From Desmospora activa DSM 45169 (GTDB lineage: Bacteria > Bacillota > Bacilli > Thermoactinomycetales > DSM-45169), in the NCBI RefSeq assembly GCF_003046315.1, contig NZ_PZZP01000001.1, forward strand, positions 1,054,001 through 1,118,000: DNA of 64,000 bases, given 5' to 3'. Under the pieces are notes generated by a model. The model was given only the letters and a program-made list of their open reading frames with translations, was not told the origin of the DNA and ran no database searches. The position numbers were made by a program, and so were the translations under genes. Position 1 is the stretch's first letter; every line of letters begins with the position of its first letter. Positions 1-9,240 of this stretch are shown here, in pieces.

Positions 1-1
1 C

Positions 2-787
2 GGACCGGTTGAAGTGCCTGTCGACCCGCAACGGGTGGTGGTGCTCTCTTCTTTTGCCGGTAATGTAATGGCGTTGGATGTCAACCTTGTTGGTGTCGAT
101 TCCTGGTCAAAAATGAATCCTCGCTTCCAAGATCGATTACAGGATGTTGAAGAAGTTTCCGATGAAAACATCGAGAAAATTATTGAACTAAAACCGGATC
201 TCATTATCGGGTTATCCAATATTAAAAACGTGGATAAATTAAGTAAGATTGCACCTACGGTTACCTTTACCTATGGAAAAGTGGATTATCTTACCCAGCA
301 TCTAGAGATCGGTAAGCTCCTCAATAAAGAAAAGGAAGCACAGGAGTGGATCGATGATTTCCAAAAGCGCGCCCAAGCCGCCGGTGACGAGATTAAAGAA
401 GAGATCGGTGAAGATGCGACGGTTTCGGTGATTGAAAGCTTTGAAAAGCAATTATACGTTTTTGGTGATGACTGGGGACGGGGCGGGGAGATCTTATACC
501 AAGAAATGAAGTTAAAGATGCCGAAAAAAGTGCAGGAAATGACGAAAAAAGAAAGCTATGAAGCAATATCACCGGAAGTTCTGCAGGAGTATGCTGGTGA
601 CTATGTCATCTTTAGCAAAAATCAAGACGCCGATCATTCTTTTCAAAAGACAAATACCTATCAAAACATTGCAGCGGTAAAAAAGGATCAGGTTTATGAG
701 GTTAACGCAAAAGAATTTTACTTTAATGATCCCCTTACTCTGGAATATCAACTCGAATTCTTTCAAAAGTCGTTTCTTAAAAAATAA
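2..787 (+). CDS. Iron-siderophore ABC transporter substrate-binding protein (5' truncated)
   Basis: This is the extracytoplasmic lipoprotein-type binding protein of a FecCD-family iron(III)-siderophore importer. The open frame runs in from the window edge, so the signal peptide and lipobox are missing. The visible part begins with the classic opening of the periplasmic-binding fold (PQRVVVLSS), followed by the LKPDLIIG element typical of the family and a C-terminal lobe ending in a helix (LEFFQKSFLKK). About 262 residues are visible, so roughly 40-60 are lost upstream. Two permease genes follow on the same strand after a gap of about 54 bases, as in FhuD/YfiY-type operons. The substrate cannot be read from the sequence. 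No ATPase gene is present, so the permeases probably use a shared ATPase or one encoded outside the window. Confidence 0.9.
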   Translation, partial: GPVEVPVDPQRVVVLSSFAGNVMALDVNLVGVDSWSKMNPRFQDRLQDVEEVSDENIEKIIELKPDLIIGLSNIKNVDKLSKIAPTVTFTYGKVDYLTQHLEIGKLLNKEKEAQEWIDDFQKRAQAAGDEIKEEIGEDATVSVIESFEKQLYVFGDDWGRGGEILYQEMKLKMPKKVQEMTKKESYEAISPEVLQEYAGDYVIFSKNQDADHSFQKTNTYQNIAAVKKDQVYEVNAKEFYFNDPLTLEYQLEFFQKSFLKK

Positions 788-841
788 GCGCGAGAGGGAT
801 TCTACATGATCCCTCTCCCCTCTATCTTACTCTAGAGAAAG

Positions 842-1858
842 ATGCGATCATTTATGAGTCAACCACGCTCGATTCCATTTGTTTATAAGCTGATTCTGAT
901 GTTTGTTTTGTTTATTGCTTCCTTTATCGCAGCGATGGTTTTTGGAGCAGCCGATACGGAGATCAACGAGATTTGGCTGGCGCTTACCTCGGATGTGACA
1001 ACCGATACTACGACGATGATTCGCGAAATTCGCTTGCCGCGTGAAGTGGCGGCCATTTTTGTTGGGGCCGCCCTTGCTGTCTCCGGAGCGATTATGCAAG
1101 GGTTAACCCGAAACCCCCTTGCAGATCCGGGTTTACTCGGTTTAACCTCTGGTGCCAATGCCGCTCTCGCCATTTCGCTTGTCCTAATTCCTTCCGCTAA
1201 TGATTTTGTCATTATGATCGCCTGTTTGATCGGTGCAGCCGTTGGAACCTTGATGGCTCTTGGGATCAGTGCGATGCAAAAGGGAGGCTTCTCTCCATTT
1301 CGTCTGGTTTTAGCCGGGGCGGCGGTGTCCGCCTTTCTGCATGCGATCGCTGAAGGAGTCGGTATCTATTTTAAGATTTCCAAAGATGTATCCATGTGGA
1401 CGGCTGGCGGTCTGATCGGAACGTCATGGGATCAAGTCCAGGTGATCGTCCCCTTTATCATGATCGGGATTGCGATTTCACTGCTGTTGGCACGGCAGCT
1501 GACGATTCTCAGCTTAAACCAGGATCTGGCTGTTGGATTGGGACAACGGACAACCCGGGTAAAAGGAATTCTTTTTATCGTCATCATTTTGTTGGCGGGG
1601 GCTGCGGTCGCCCTTGTCGGTAATATGGTATTTATCGGGTTGATGATTCCTCATATCGTCCGTGCCGTCGTCGGGACTGATTATCGCTTGATTTTACCGA
1701 TGTCCGCCCTACTCGGCGCCTCCTTTATGCTGTTGGCGGATACACTGGGGCGTACCATCCATGCCCCTTTTGAAACACCGGTGGCCGCGATTGTCGCCAT
1801 GATCGGATTTCCTTTCTTTCTATTGATTGTACATAAAGGAGGGAGAGCGTTCTCGTGA
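842..1858 (+). CDS. FecCD-family iron-siderophore ABC permease, first subunit
   Basis: An integral membrane permease of about 338 residues with the usual ten hydrophobic helices of the FecCD family. Signature pieces are the early RLPREVAAIFVGAALAVSG stretch and NPLADPGLLG near residue 95, plus the C-terminal MIPHIVR coupling segment and the LLADTLGRT motif. The ATG at 842 follows a weak AGAGAAAG site; an in-frame ATG at 854 is an alternative. Its stop overlaps the GTG of the second permease (GTGA), which indicates translational coupling and a heterodimeric channel. It should pair with the binding protein upstream. No iron-responsive operator can be judged because the operon promoter lies outside the window. 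Confidence 0.92.
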   Translation: MRSFMSQPRSIPFVYKLILMFVLFIASFIAAMVFGAADTEINEIWLALTSDVTTDTTTMIREIRLPREVAAIFVGAALAVSGAIMQGLTRNPLADPGLLGLTSGANAALAISLVLIPSANDFVIMIACLIGAAVGTLMALGISAMQKGGFSPFRLVLAGAAVSAFLHAIAEGVGIYFKISKDVSMWTAGGLIGTSWDQVQVIVPFIMIGIAISLLLARQLTILSLNQDLAVGLGQRTTRVKGILFIVIILLAGAAVALVGNMVFIGLMIPHIVRAVVGTDYRLILPMSALLGASFMLLADTLGRTIHAPFETPVAAIVAMIGFPFFLLIVHKGGRAFS

Positions 1859-2862
1859 TCCATCCTTATTTAATCAAAAAGCAGCGCTTGTTTTTATACG
1901 GGTTATTCGCACTTATCGTCATCACCGGCATCATTGGGATGGGAGTGGGTGATTCTGCTCCCTCTTTGCAGCGCGTGCTGCCCACGTTATTCGGGAATGG
2001 AACCGATATGGAGGAGTTTGTTCTGTTTTCGATTCGGTTGCCACGGCTCGTCATTACGCTGCTGGCGGGTATGGCGTTGGCAGTATCCGGTTCAATCTTG
2101 CAGGGAATTACGCGCAACGATCTCGCCGATCCGGGAATTGTGGGGATTAATGCGGGGGCAGGTGTGGCCATCGCTCTTTTCTATCTCTTTTTTCCGATCG
2201 ATACCGGCTCCTTTGTCTATATGCTGCCGCTGGTTGCATTTATCGGTGCTTTTCTGAGCGCATGTCTGATCTATCTTTTTTCCTACAACCGCAAGTTCGG
2301 CCTGCAACCGGTCCGTTTCGTGCTGGTCGGGGTCGGCTTATCGATGGCCTTGTCGGGAGCGATGATCGTCCTCATCTCCGCTTCTGAACGAGAAAAAGTG
2401 GATTTTATCGCCAAATGGTTGGCAGGAAACATCTGGGGTACCGATTGGCCTTTTGTGTGGGCGATTCTTCCCTGGCTGCTGGTGCTGATCCCCTTTTGTT
2501 TCTATAAAGCGAATCGCCTCAATCTACTCAACCTTAGTGATGCCGTAGCGATCGGGGTTGGTCTATCCATCAAAAGAGAACGATTCACTCTGCTGTTGTC
2601 AGCAGTTGCTCTCGCTGCGGCTGCGGTTTCAGTAACCGGTGGTATTTCATTTATCGGCTTAATGGCTCCCCATATCGCCAAAGCGCTCGTCGGTCCAAGA
2701 CATCAATTATATATGCCATTGGCGCTTCTCATCGGCGGCTGGTTACTGTTGTTGGCAGACACCATCGGACGCAACCTCGTCGATCCAGCCGGTATCCCCG
2801 CAGGCATCGTGACCGCTCTTATCGGTGCTCCCTATTTTCTGTATTTGTTGATGAAGAAATGA
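1855..2862 (+). CDS. FecCD-family iron-siderophore ABC permease, second subunit
   Basis: Second transmembrane subunit of the siderophore importer, 335 residues, with the same architecture as its upstream partner: RLPRLVITLLAGMALAVSG, NDLADPGIVG, the MAPHIAK coupling segment and LLADTIGR. It starts with GTG at 1855, preceded by AAAGGAGGGA, and overlaps the previous stop by four bases. It is followed directly by a strong intrinsic terminator, so the operon ends here. Family assignment is firm; the particular siderophore is unknown. Confidence 0.92.
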   Translation: MIHPYLIKKQRLFLYGLFALIVITGIIGMGVGDSAPSLQRVLPTLFGNGTDMEEFVLFSIRLPRLVITLLAGMALAVSGSILQGITRNDLADPGIVGINAGAGVAIALFYLFFPIDTGSFVYMLPLVAFIGAFLSACLIYLFSYNRKFGLQPVRFVLVGVGLSMALSGAMIVLISASEREKVDFIAKWLAGNIWGTDWPFVWAILPWLLVLIPFCFYKANRLNLLNLSDAVAIGVGLSIKRERFTLLLSAVALAAAAVSVTGGISFIGLMAPHIAKALVGPRHQLYMPLALLIGGWLLLLADTIGRNLVDPAGIPAGIVTALIGAPYFLYLLMKK

Positions 2863-2873
2863 CGATGGTACAG

Positions 2874-2900
2874 CCCCCTTTTATCCAAAAGGGGGTTTTT
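2874..2900 (+). terminator. Intrinsic terminator of the siderophore transport operon
   Basis: CCCCCTTTT (2874-2882) pairs with AAAAGGGGG (2887-2895) across a 4-base loop and is followed by TTTTT. Confidence 0.9.
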
Positions 2901-2979
2901 ATTATGCAAACAGGAAGAGTGCGCAATCACGGCGAATCAATCGAAAGATCATAAAGACCGAAGGATTGGAGGAATTGAT

Positions 2980-4380
2980 ATGTCTTTTCCCCTTCCCAAC
3001 AGCCAGCATTTTTCCTTGCATGATTACATCCAGTGGTTGGAAGGGATTATTGACGCGATTCACGACGGCATTCTGGTTATTGATGCAAATGGCATCGTTC
3101 AACATATTAATCAGGAGTATACCGTTATCACGGGAGTGTCCAAACAGGCGATCATCGGCAAGCCTTTACAGGAGATAAGGCCGGGCGCACAGCTTCCCTT
3201 GACGTTAACGGACGGAAAATATCGAAGCGGCATTTATCGCAAAGAAGGAAAAAAGGAGTATGTCGTCGATATGGCACCCATTATTCATAGGGATCGAGTG
3301 ATTGGAGCGGTCTCAGTTTGTAAAAGCGTATCGGAAGTGCATGCTTTGACCAAGGAGCTTTCCCTCAGTAAAAAAAGAGTGGCACAGCTGGAGAAAGCGG
3401 TTGGTCATCTGCATCGTGCCAACTATACCTTCCCGGATATCGTGGGTGCCGAGGGAGGGCTAAAGAAAGTGATCCAACAAGCCCGAAAGATCGCTACATC
3501 GGCGTTAAACGTCTTGATTACAGGGGAGAGCGGTACAGGCAAAGAGCTGTTTGCACAAGCGATTCATCAGAGCAGCCACCGCAAAAATGCGCCGTTTGTA
3601 GCGGTCAACTGTGCCGCGATCCCGCTTCATTTATTGGAAAGCGAACTGTTTGGCTATGAAGAGGGGGCGTTTACCCATTCTAAGCACGGTGGAAAAATGG
3701 GACTGTTTGAATTGGCCCACACCGGGACGCTCTTTTTAGATGAAATCGGGGATATGACGCAGGATCTGCAGGCAAAGCTGTTACGTGTGTTACAGGAAGG
3801 GCGAATCCGTCGCGTCGGTGGGTTGGAAGAGCGGGAAATCGATGTAAGAGTGATTGCCGCCACCAATAAAGATCTGCAAGCGATGGTGGAGAAAAAGCGC
3901 TTCCGCGATGATCTATATTACCGTTTAAATGTGGTGCACTTATCCATTCCACCCTTGCGCCAACGAAAACAAGACCTTGCGGCCATTGTCTCATCCCTGA
4001 TTCGACAGCGACCGCGACAAGCACATTTTACGATCGATCCAGAAGCGATGGTGATGTTGCATCAGTATGATTGGCCGGGCAATATTCGGGAGCTAAAAAA
4101 CACCATCGATTATGCGCTCAATATCGCCGATGGTGAAACCATTACCAGCGCAGATTTACCGGAAACGTTGAGGCGACAGGTATTTGCCAATCCCGCCCCC
4201 TCCGCTGATCGTCATTTGAAAACGATTGTGGAACAAGCGGAATATCAGGCGATCGTTACTGTATTACAGGAGACCGGATATGATGGGAAGGGTAAAAAAG
4301 AAGCCGCCAAAAGGCTGGGGATTTCATTGGCCACTTTGTATAACAAGCTATCCTATTACAAGATGAAGGGCGATTTCTAA
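2980..4380 (+). CDS. Sigma-54-dependent transcriptional activator with PAS sensor domain
   Basis: A bacterial enhancer-binding protein of 466 residues. A PAS domain lies at about residues 15-110, a short coiled linker at 115-140, and the AAA+ sigma-54 interaction domain at 150-375. The AAA+ domain has Walker A GESGTGKE near residue 182 and Walker B GTLFLDEIGD near 255. A Fis-type helix-turn-helix lies at the C-terminus (GISLATLYNKL). The loop that normally reads GAFTGA reads GAFTHS at about residue 230. AGGAG precedes the ATG at 2980. The next gene has a near-consensus -24/-12 promoter, so this protein very probably activates the transporter/AtuA operon downstream, with an unknown ligand sensed by the PAS domain. 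It resembles AcoR/RocR/BkdR-type regulators without matching one specifically. Confidence 0.93.
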   Translation: MSFPLPNSQHFSLHDYIQWLEGIIDAIHDGILVIDANGIVQHINQEYTVITGVSKQAIIGKPLQEIRPGAQLPLTLTDGKYRSGIYRKEGKKEYVVDMAPIIHRDRVIGAVSVCKSVSEVHALTKELSLSKKRVAQLEKAVGHLHRANYTFPDIVGAEGGLKKVIQQARKIATSALNVLITGESGTGKELFAQAIHQSSHRKNAPFVAVNCAAIPLHLLESELFGYEEGAFTHSKHGGKMGLFELAHTGTLFLDEIGDMTQDLQAKLLRVLQEGRIRRVGGLEEREIDVRVIAATNKDLQAMVEKKRFRDDLYYRLNVVHLSIPPLRQRKQDLAAIVSSLIRQRPRQAHFTIDPEAMVMLHQYDWPGNIRELKNTIDYALNIADGETITSADLPETLRRQVFANPAPSADRHLKTIVEQAEYQAIVTVLQETGYDGKGKKEAAKRLGISLATLYNKLSYYKMKGDF

Positions 4381-4385
4381 TGGGT

Positions 4386-4464
4386 TAGAAACTCGTTCTA
4401 CTCATTTAGAAAGCGCTTACAACACAAAGGCTATTTGCCTGTTTCATCGCTGCCCATTTCTAAA
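4386..4464 (+). promoter_or_regulatory. Candidate upstream activator sites (TAGAA repeats)
   Basis: Between the regulator and the -24/-12 promoter, TAGAA-ACTCG-TTCTA (4386-4400) is an inverted repeat. TTTAGAAA (4405-4412) recurs in reverse as TTTCTAAA (4457-4464). These lie about 60-140 bases upstream of the promoter, where enhancer-binding proteins usually bind. Assignment is by position and symmetry only. Confidence 0.4.
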
Positions 4465-4496
4465 GGTTTAAAAAACAATTCCCTCTTCTGTTTGAA

Positions 4497-4525
4497 AAAA
4501 GCCCAGTTTTGGGGCTTTTATTTTT
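4497..4525 (+). terminator. Intrinsic terminator of the sigma-54 activator gene
   Basis: AAAAGCCC (4497-4504) pairs with GGGCTTTT (4512-4519), loop AGTTTTG, then ATTTTT. The T tract runs directly into the following -24/-12 promoter. Confidence 0.75.
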
Positions 4526-4540
4526 GGCATCAAATTTGCT
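4525..4540 (+). promoter_or_regulatory. Sigma-54 (-24/-12) promoter
   Basis: TGGCAT (4525-4530), five bases, then TTGCT (4536-4540) matches the TGGCAC-N5-TTGCW consensus, with the invariant GG and GC dinucleotides ten bases apart. It lies 50 bases upstream of the transporter start and directly after a sigma-54 activator gene. The predicted transcription start is near 4551. Confidence 0.88.
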
Positions 4541-4589
4541 CTCTGTTAACCGTGATCGGTATCTCAAGGTGAAAAGGAGGCGAAGCTCT

Positions 4590-5880
4590 TTGGCTCTACT
4601 CGGTTTTTTGACGATTGCCGTTTTCTTATATCTGATTTTGAGCAAACGCGTATCGGTGATTGTAGCTTTAATTCTTGTCCCGTTTCTGTTTGCACTTATC
4701 GGCGGCTTTGGTGTGGAGATCGGTCCGATGGCGTTGGCGGGGATTGAGGAAGTGGCACCGACAGGGGTGATGCTCGGGTTTGCCATTTTGTTCTTTGGAA
4801 TTATGAACCAGGCGGGATTATTCGATCCCTTGATCACCCGCATCTTAAAAATGGTTCAAGGCGATCCGTTAAAGATTGTGATGGGTACCGTTGTCATCGC
4901 GATGTTAACACATTTGGACGGTTCCGGCGCTTCCACCTTTCTGATTACGATCCCGGCTCTGTTGCCGCTATATGACCGAGTCGGGATGAGTCGTTTGGTT
5001 TTGGCGGGTATGGTGGCGTTAGGGGCCGGAACGATGAACATGATTCCATGGGGAGGACCAACGGTACGAGCAGCCAGTTCTCTCGGTCTGGAAGTGAATG
5101 CGATTTTTACACCGCTCATTCCGGCGATGGTGGCAGGGATCGGTTGGATTCTGTTTGTCTCGTATCTGATCGGAAAGCGGGAACGGAAACGTGTCGGTAT
5201 TCATGATTTTGAGTATGACTTTAAGCAAGAATTATCCGCTGAGGAAATGGCCAGCCGACGGCCAAAGCTATTTTGGCTTAACCTGGTTCTGACCATTGTA
5301 ACGGTGGTTGCACTGGTAAAAGCATGGCTGCCGTTGCCGATTATTTTCATGGTGGCGCTGGCCGTCGCCTTGCTGGTCAACTATCCCGATCCCAAAGAAC
5401 AACAAGCGCGACTGCGCGCCCAAGCCACAGGCATGGTGACGGTGGTTTCCATCATTTTCGCCGCAGGGATATTTTCCGGGATTTTATCCGGTACTGGGAT
5501 GATCGATGCGATGGCACAATCACTGGTAGCTGTCGTGCCGCAACAGACCGGCGGATGGATGGCGTTATTGGTTGCGGTTACAAGTATGCCGCTCAGTTTA
5601 ATCTTTACCCCAGATGCGTACTATTTCGGCGTGTTGCCGGTGTTGGCGCAAACAGCGGGCGTATATGGGATTGAATCCGTTGAGGTGGCCCGTGCAGCCA
5701 TTCTGGGACAAATGACGACAGGGTTTCCCCCTCAGTCCGTTGACTGCTGCTACGTTTTTACTGATTGGATTGGCGGGAGTGGAGTTGGGTGATCATCAGA
5801 AGTTTATCTTTAAATGGGCGTTTCTGACGACCATCGTGATGACGGTAGTGGCATGGATCACAGGTGCAATTTCGATATAA
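4590..5880 (+). pseudogene. CitMHS-family carboxylate transporter, frameshifted near the C-terminus
   Basis: A polytopic inner-membrane transporter of the CitMHS (citrate-metal/proton symporter) family, recognisable from the THLDGSGASTFLIT segment and the long series of hydrophobic helices. The start is a TTG at 4590 after AAAGGAGG. The first frame reads to a stop at 5790-5792 with an unrelated tail (PQSVDCCYVFTDW). Dropping one base from the C run at 5727-5731 restores GFPLSPLTAATFLL and a normal final helix ending at the TAA at 5878-5880, 429 residues in all. The stretch is therefore either a sequencing or assembly error, a phase-variable C tract, or a broken gene. It is driven by the sigma-54 promoter and followed by AtuA genes 11 bases on, so a branched or hydroxylated carboxylate is a plausible substrate (inference). 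Confidence 0.85.
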
Positions 5881-5891
5881 GAGGTGATGGG

Positions 5892-7208
5892 ATGTTACGG
5901 ATTGGAGTGGGTGCGGGGTTTTCCGGCGATCGGATTGAACCGGCACAGGAGTTGCTCAAGCTGACGCAATTGGACTATCTGGTATTGGAATGCTTGTCGG
6001 AGCGCACAATTGCCATCGCCCAAAAAATGAAGCGGCAAAATTGCGACTGGGGCTATGATCCCTTATTGGAAAAGCGGATCACCGCCTTGCTCCCGCTGTT
6101 AAAACAAAAAAAGGTTCGCTTGATCACCAATATGGGAGCGGCTAATCCCCATGGTGCGGCCGCCAAGATACTGGCGATTGCACAAGCGCTCCAAATTCCG
6201 TGCAAAGTGGCCGCTGTCAGTGGCGATGATGTGTTGGAACAGGTCGATCCACACGATTCCATCCTGGAAAACGGGAAGCGGATTGTCGATTATCAACCGC
6301 TGATTTCCGCCAACGCCTATCTAGGAGTGGATGCTTTGCTCCCAGCGTTAAAAAGCGATGCGGACATCATTGTGACTGGCCGAGTGGCGGATCCTTCACT
6401 CTTTTTGGCGCCGATGGTGCATCATTACGGCTGGGCGTTGGATGATGTGGATCGTTTGGCTCAGGGTGCGATTGTGGGCCATCTGTTGGAATGTGCCGGT
6501 CAAATTACCGGTGGGTATTATGCGGAACCGGGTAGAAAAGCGGTCCCTGGAATGGCTCATCTCGGTTTTCCCTTTGCTCTCATCGAGGAAGACGGAACGG
6601 CGACCATCACCAAGCCAAACGAGACAGGCGGAGTGGTCAACCTGCATACGGTGAAAGAACAGCTTTTATATGAGATTGGAGATCCGACGGAATATATCAC
6701 CCCCGATGTGATTGCCGATCTATCCAAGGTAGAACTGGAAGAGGTCAAACCGAACCATGTCAGAGTAAAGGGTGGGAGAGGAACGGGAAGGCCGGAACAG
6801 TTGAAGGTGTCCCTCGGTTACCATGCCGGATATTTGGGAGAAGGGGAGATTTCTTATGCCGGTTCAACCGCGGTGGAGCGGGCTCAACTGGCAAAAGCGA
6901 TCCTGCTGGAACGATTGCAAGCGGAATATCCTCGCTTACAAGTGGATTTAATCGGCTGTTCCGCCTTACATCGCACCCAATGGGGTGAGCAGCGACCCTA
7001 TGAGGTGCGTGTGCGCGCGGCTGCTTTGTGTCGGGAGCGGGAGAGTGCCGCCCGCATCGGCCAGGAGGTGGAAGCTCTCTATACCAATGGTCCCTTTGGC
7101 GGTGGAGGGGCGCGAAAATATGAATCGGAAATGATTGGAGTCGTTTCTACGCTGATACCGCGAACCAAAGTGAATGTCGATATTCAATTCAAGGAGTGGC
7201 GGCCATGA
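5892..7208 (+). CDS. AtuA-family protein (acyclic terpene utilisation, DUF1446)
   Basis: A 438-residue soluble protein of the AtuA/DUF1446 family. The start is the ATG at 5892, preceded by GAGGTGATGGG, giving the family's usual MLRIGVGAGFSGDRIEPA opening. Conserved pieces are the TNMGAANP segment, VTGRVADPSLF, and GGRGTGRPEQLKV; the C-terminal FGGGGARKY is also typical. AtuA is required for citronellol/geraniol catabolism in Pseudomonas, but DUF1446 proteins are far more widespread and their reaction is not established. The gene sits between the transporter and the small AtuA-like partner, with its stop overlapping the partner's ATG (ATGA). This supports a two-subunit complex and a sigma-54-controlled catabolic operon. 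Confidence 0.88.
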   Translation: MLRIGVGAGFSGDRIEPAQELLKLTQLDYLVLECLSERTIAIAQKMKRQNCDWGYDPLLEKRITALLPLLKQKKVRLITNMGAANPHGAAAKILAIAQALQIPCKVAAVSGDDVLEQVDPHDSILENGKRIVDYQPLISANAYLGVDALLPALKSDADIIVTGRVADPSLFLAPMVHHYGWALDDVDRLAQGAIVGHLLECAGQITGGYYAEPGRKAVPGMAHLGFPFALIEEDGTATITKPNETGGVVNLHTVKEQLLYEIGDPTEYITPDVIADLSKVELEEVKPNHVRVKGGRGTGRPEQLKVSLGYHAGYLGEGEISYAGSTAVERAQLAKAILLERLQAEYPRLQVDLIGCSALHRTQWGEQRPYEVRVRAAALCRERESAARIGQEVEALYTNGPFGGGGARKYESEMIGVVSTLIPRTKVNVDIQFKEWRP

Positions 7209-7537
7209 GGAAGGTCAAATTATATGAAATTGCCCACAGTCGGGCCGGCGATAAAGGGGACAGCGTTAATTTGTCGCTCATTCCCTATCAGGAAGAAGAT
7301 TATGAGTGGTTGCAGCGGGAAGTCACTTCGGAGCGGGTTAAAAAACATTTGTGTGAGATTGTCAACGGGCAAGTGGTTCGGTATGAGTTGCCTTTGATTA
7401 AAGCTTTTAACTTTGTCTGTACCGAGAGTTTGGCCGGTGGGGTAACGACTTCGTTGGCACTGGATCCCCATGGAAAAAGCTTAAGCAGTGCATTGTTGGA
7501 AATGGAGATTGAAGCTCCTGCTGGTCGGTTAGAGTAG
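7205..7537 (+). CDS. AtuA-like ferredoxin-fold partner protein
   Basis: A 110-residue protein matching the small domain that forms the C-terminus of full-length AtuA proteins and is encoded separately in many Gram-positives. It has the AHSRAGDKGDSVNLS opening and the NFVCTESLAGGVTTSLALD motif. The ATG at 7205 overlaps the AtuA stop by four bases, indicating coupled translation. It presumably binds AtuA; no independent function is known. A region of 153 bases without a clear terminator separates it from the aldehyde dehydrogenase gene. Confidence 0.85.
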   Translation: MRKVKLYEIAHSRAGDKGDSVNLSLIPYQEEDYEWLQREVTSERVKKHLCEIVNGQVVRYELPLIKAFNFVCTESLAGGVTTSLALDPHGKSLSSALLEMEIEAPAGRLE

Positions 7538-7690
7538 TCGCTAAAGCTTCACATGACGATTTCTCCTTTTTCGGAAACCTATATTGTTCCTTTGATGGGA
7601 AGGAATGCGCTTTCTTGAAGTGAATATGTATAAGGGGGCGATCGCGATCCGTTCCCGATCGATTTAATCCATGAAGGAGGAATGTTCGTC

Positions 7691-9223
7691 ATGAGTGTCG
7701 CTTTGTCGGCCTATAAAAAACCGAACACAGCTGGGAGTTTGGTTCAATACCACGACCGCTATGACAATTTTATCGGAGGTGAGTGGGTGGCGCCGGTCAA
7801 CGGCGAGTATTTTGACAATCCCTCCCCTATCGATGGTCAGGTGTTCATGCAAGTGGCGCGTTCCAAGAAGGAAGATATCGATCTGGCGGTAAAAAAAGCG
7901 CATCAAGCGCGAGAAGCCTGGGAACGGACATCGGTAGCGGAACGAAGCCGGATTTTGCTTCAGATCGCGGATCGCCTCGAGGAGAATCAAGAGAGGCTGG
8001 CGTTGTCTGAAACCTGGGACAACGGGAAACCGATTCGAGAAGCCTTGGCTGCTGATTTGCCCTTGGCGATCGATCATTTTCGCTATTTTGCCGGGGTGAT
8101 TCGTGGGGAAGAAGGCGGCGTGTCTGAGATTGACGCTCAAACGGTTTCTATGCATATCAAGGAACCGATCGGTGTGGTGGGGCAGATTATCCCATGGAAT
8201 TTCCCTTTGTTGATGGCGGCATGGAAGTTGGCTCCCGCTTTGGCTGCCGGAAATTGTGTTGTGTTGAAGCCGGCGGAACAGACACCGGCGACGATTCTCT
8301 TGTTTGCGGAGTTGGTGGCTGATTTGCTGCCACCGGGTGTGTTTAACGTCGTCAACGGCTTTGGTCCGGAGGCGGGGCAACCGTTGGCTACGCATCCCGA
8401 TGTGGGTAAAATCGCCTTTACCGGGGAAACCACCACTGGGCGGCTGATTATGCAGTTTGCTTCTGAAAACATTAAGCCGGTCACATTGGAGCTGGGCGGA
8501 AAATCCCCCAATATCTTTACCGAAAGCGTGTGGCGGGAGCGGGATGCGTTTGTAGAGAAAGCGTTGGAAGGGTTTACGATGTTTGCCCTCAACCAAGGGG
8601 AAGTTTGTACCTGTCCTTCCCGCGCCTTAATTCAGGAGTCTATTTATGACGATTTTATGGCAACGGTACTGCAGCGGGTAGAAAAAATTAAGCTGGGTGA
8701 CCCCCTCCATCCGGAAACGATGATGGGCGCACAAGCCTCCCAGGATCAATTTGAGAAAATCATGAGTTATATCGATATCGGCAAGCAAGAGGGAGCCAAG
8801 GTGTTAATCGGCGGCGAAGCGTATGCTAACCCGGATTATGAGAACGGTTTTTATGTAAAGCCGACGATTTTTGAAGGACACAACCGCATGCGGGTATTCC
8901 AGGAGGAGATCTTTGGCCCTGTTGTTTCCGTCACTTCCTTTAAGGATGAAGCGGAGTTGGTGGAAATCGCCAATGATACCCTCTACGGGTTGGGAGCGGG
9001 ACTGTGGACCCGCGATATGCATCAGGCGTATACCATTGCCCGCCAGATTGAGGCAGGGCGGGTGTGGGTCAATTGCTACCATCAATATCCCGCCCATGCT
9101 GCCTTTGGCGGATATAAGCTGTCCGGTATTGGGCGCGAAACTCATAAAATGATGCTGGACCATTACCAACAGACGAAAAATCTGTTTATTTCCTATGATA
9201 AAAATCCGGTGGGATTGTTTTAA
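7691..9223 (+). CDS. NAD-dependent aldehyde dehydrogenase (AcoD-like)
   Basis: An aldehyde dehydrogenase of 510 residues oxidising aldehydes to acids with NAD+. The catalytic cysteine lies in [11 protein letters not shown] near residue 305, and the general-base glutamate in LELGGKSPN near 265. The cofactor region reads [19 protein letters not shown]. The double-cysteine CTC context and the adjoining DUF779 gene are typical of the acetaldehyde dehydrogenase AcoD group. ATG 7691 is preferred over 7682 because AAGGAGGA ends immediately before 7682. A poor -24/-12-like sequence (TGGGAA-N5-GCGC) lies at about 7595 and is not convincing. It may act in the same catabolic module as the AtuA operon. 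Confidence 0.93.
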   Translation: MSVALSAYKKPNTAGSLVQYHDRYDNFIGGEWVAPVNGEYFDNPSPIDGQVFMQVARSKKEDIDLAVKKAHQAREAWERTSVAERSRILLQIADRLEENQERLALSETWDNGKPIREALAADLPLAIDHFRYFAGVIRGEEGGVSEIDAQTVSMHIKEPIGVVGQIIPWNFPLLMAAWKLAPALAAGNCVVLKPAEQTPATILLFAELVADLLPPGVFNVVNGFGPEAGQPLATHPDVGKIAFTGETTTGRLIMQFASENIKPVTLELGGKSPNIFTESVWRERDAFVEKALEGFTMFALNQGEVCTCPSRALIQESIYDDFMATVLQRVEKIKLGDPLHPETMMGAQASQDQFEKIMSYIDIGKQEGAKVLIGGEAYANPDYENGFYVKPTIFEGHNRMRVFQEEIFGPVVSVTSFKDEAELVEIANDTLYGLGAGLWTRDMHQAYTIARQIEAGRVWVNCYHQYPAHAAFGGYKLSGIGRETHKMMLDHYQQTKNLFISYDKNPVGLF

Positions 9224-9240
9224 CCCGTAGGAGGGATCCG

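Noticed and set aside
7590-7612. Second sigma-54 promoter in front of the aldehyde dehydrogenase gene
   Set aside because: TGGGAA-N5-GCGC keeps the GG/GC spacing but lacks the TTGC element, so chance is likely.
7664-8596. 310-residue minus-strand frame opposite the aldehyde dehydrogenase gene
   Set aside because: It is antisense to a clear gene, has no ribosome binding site and its translation matches no family; it mirrors the codon bias of the real gene.
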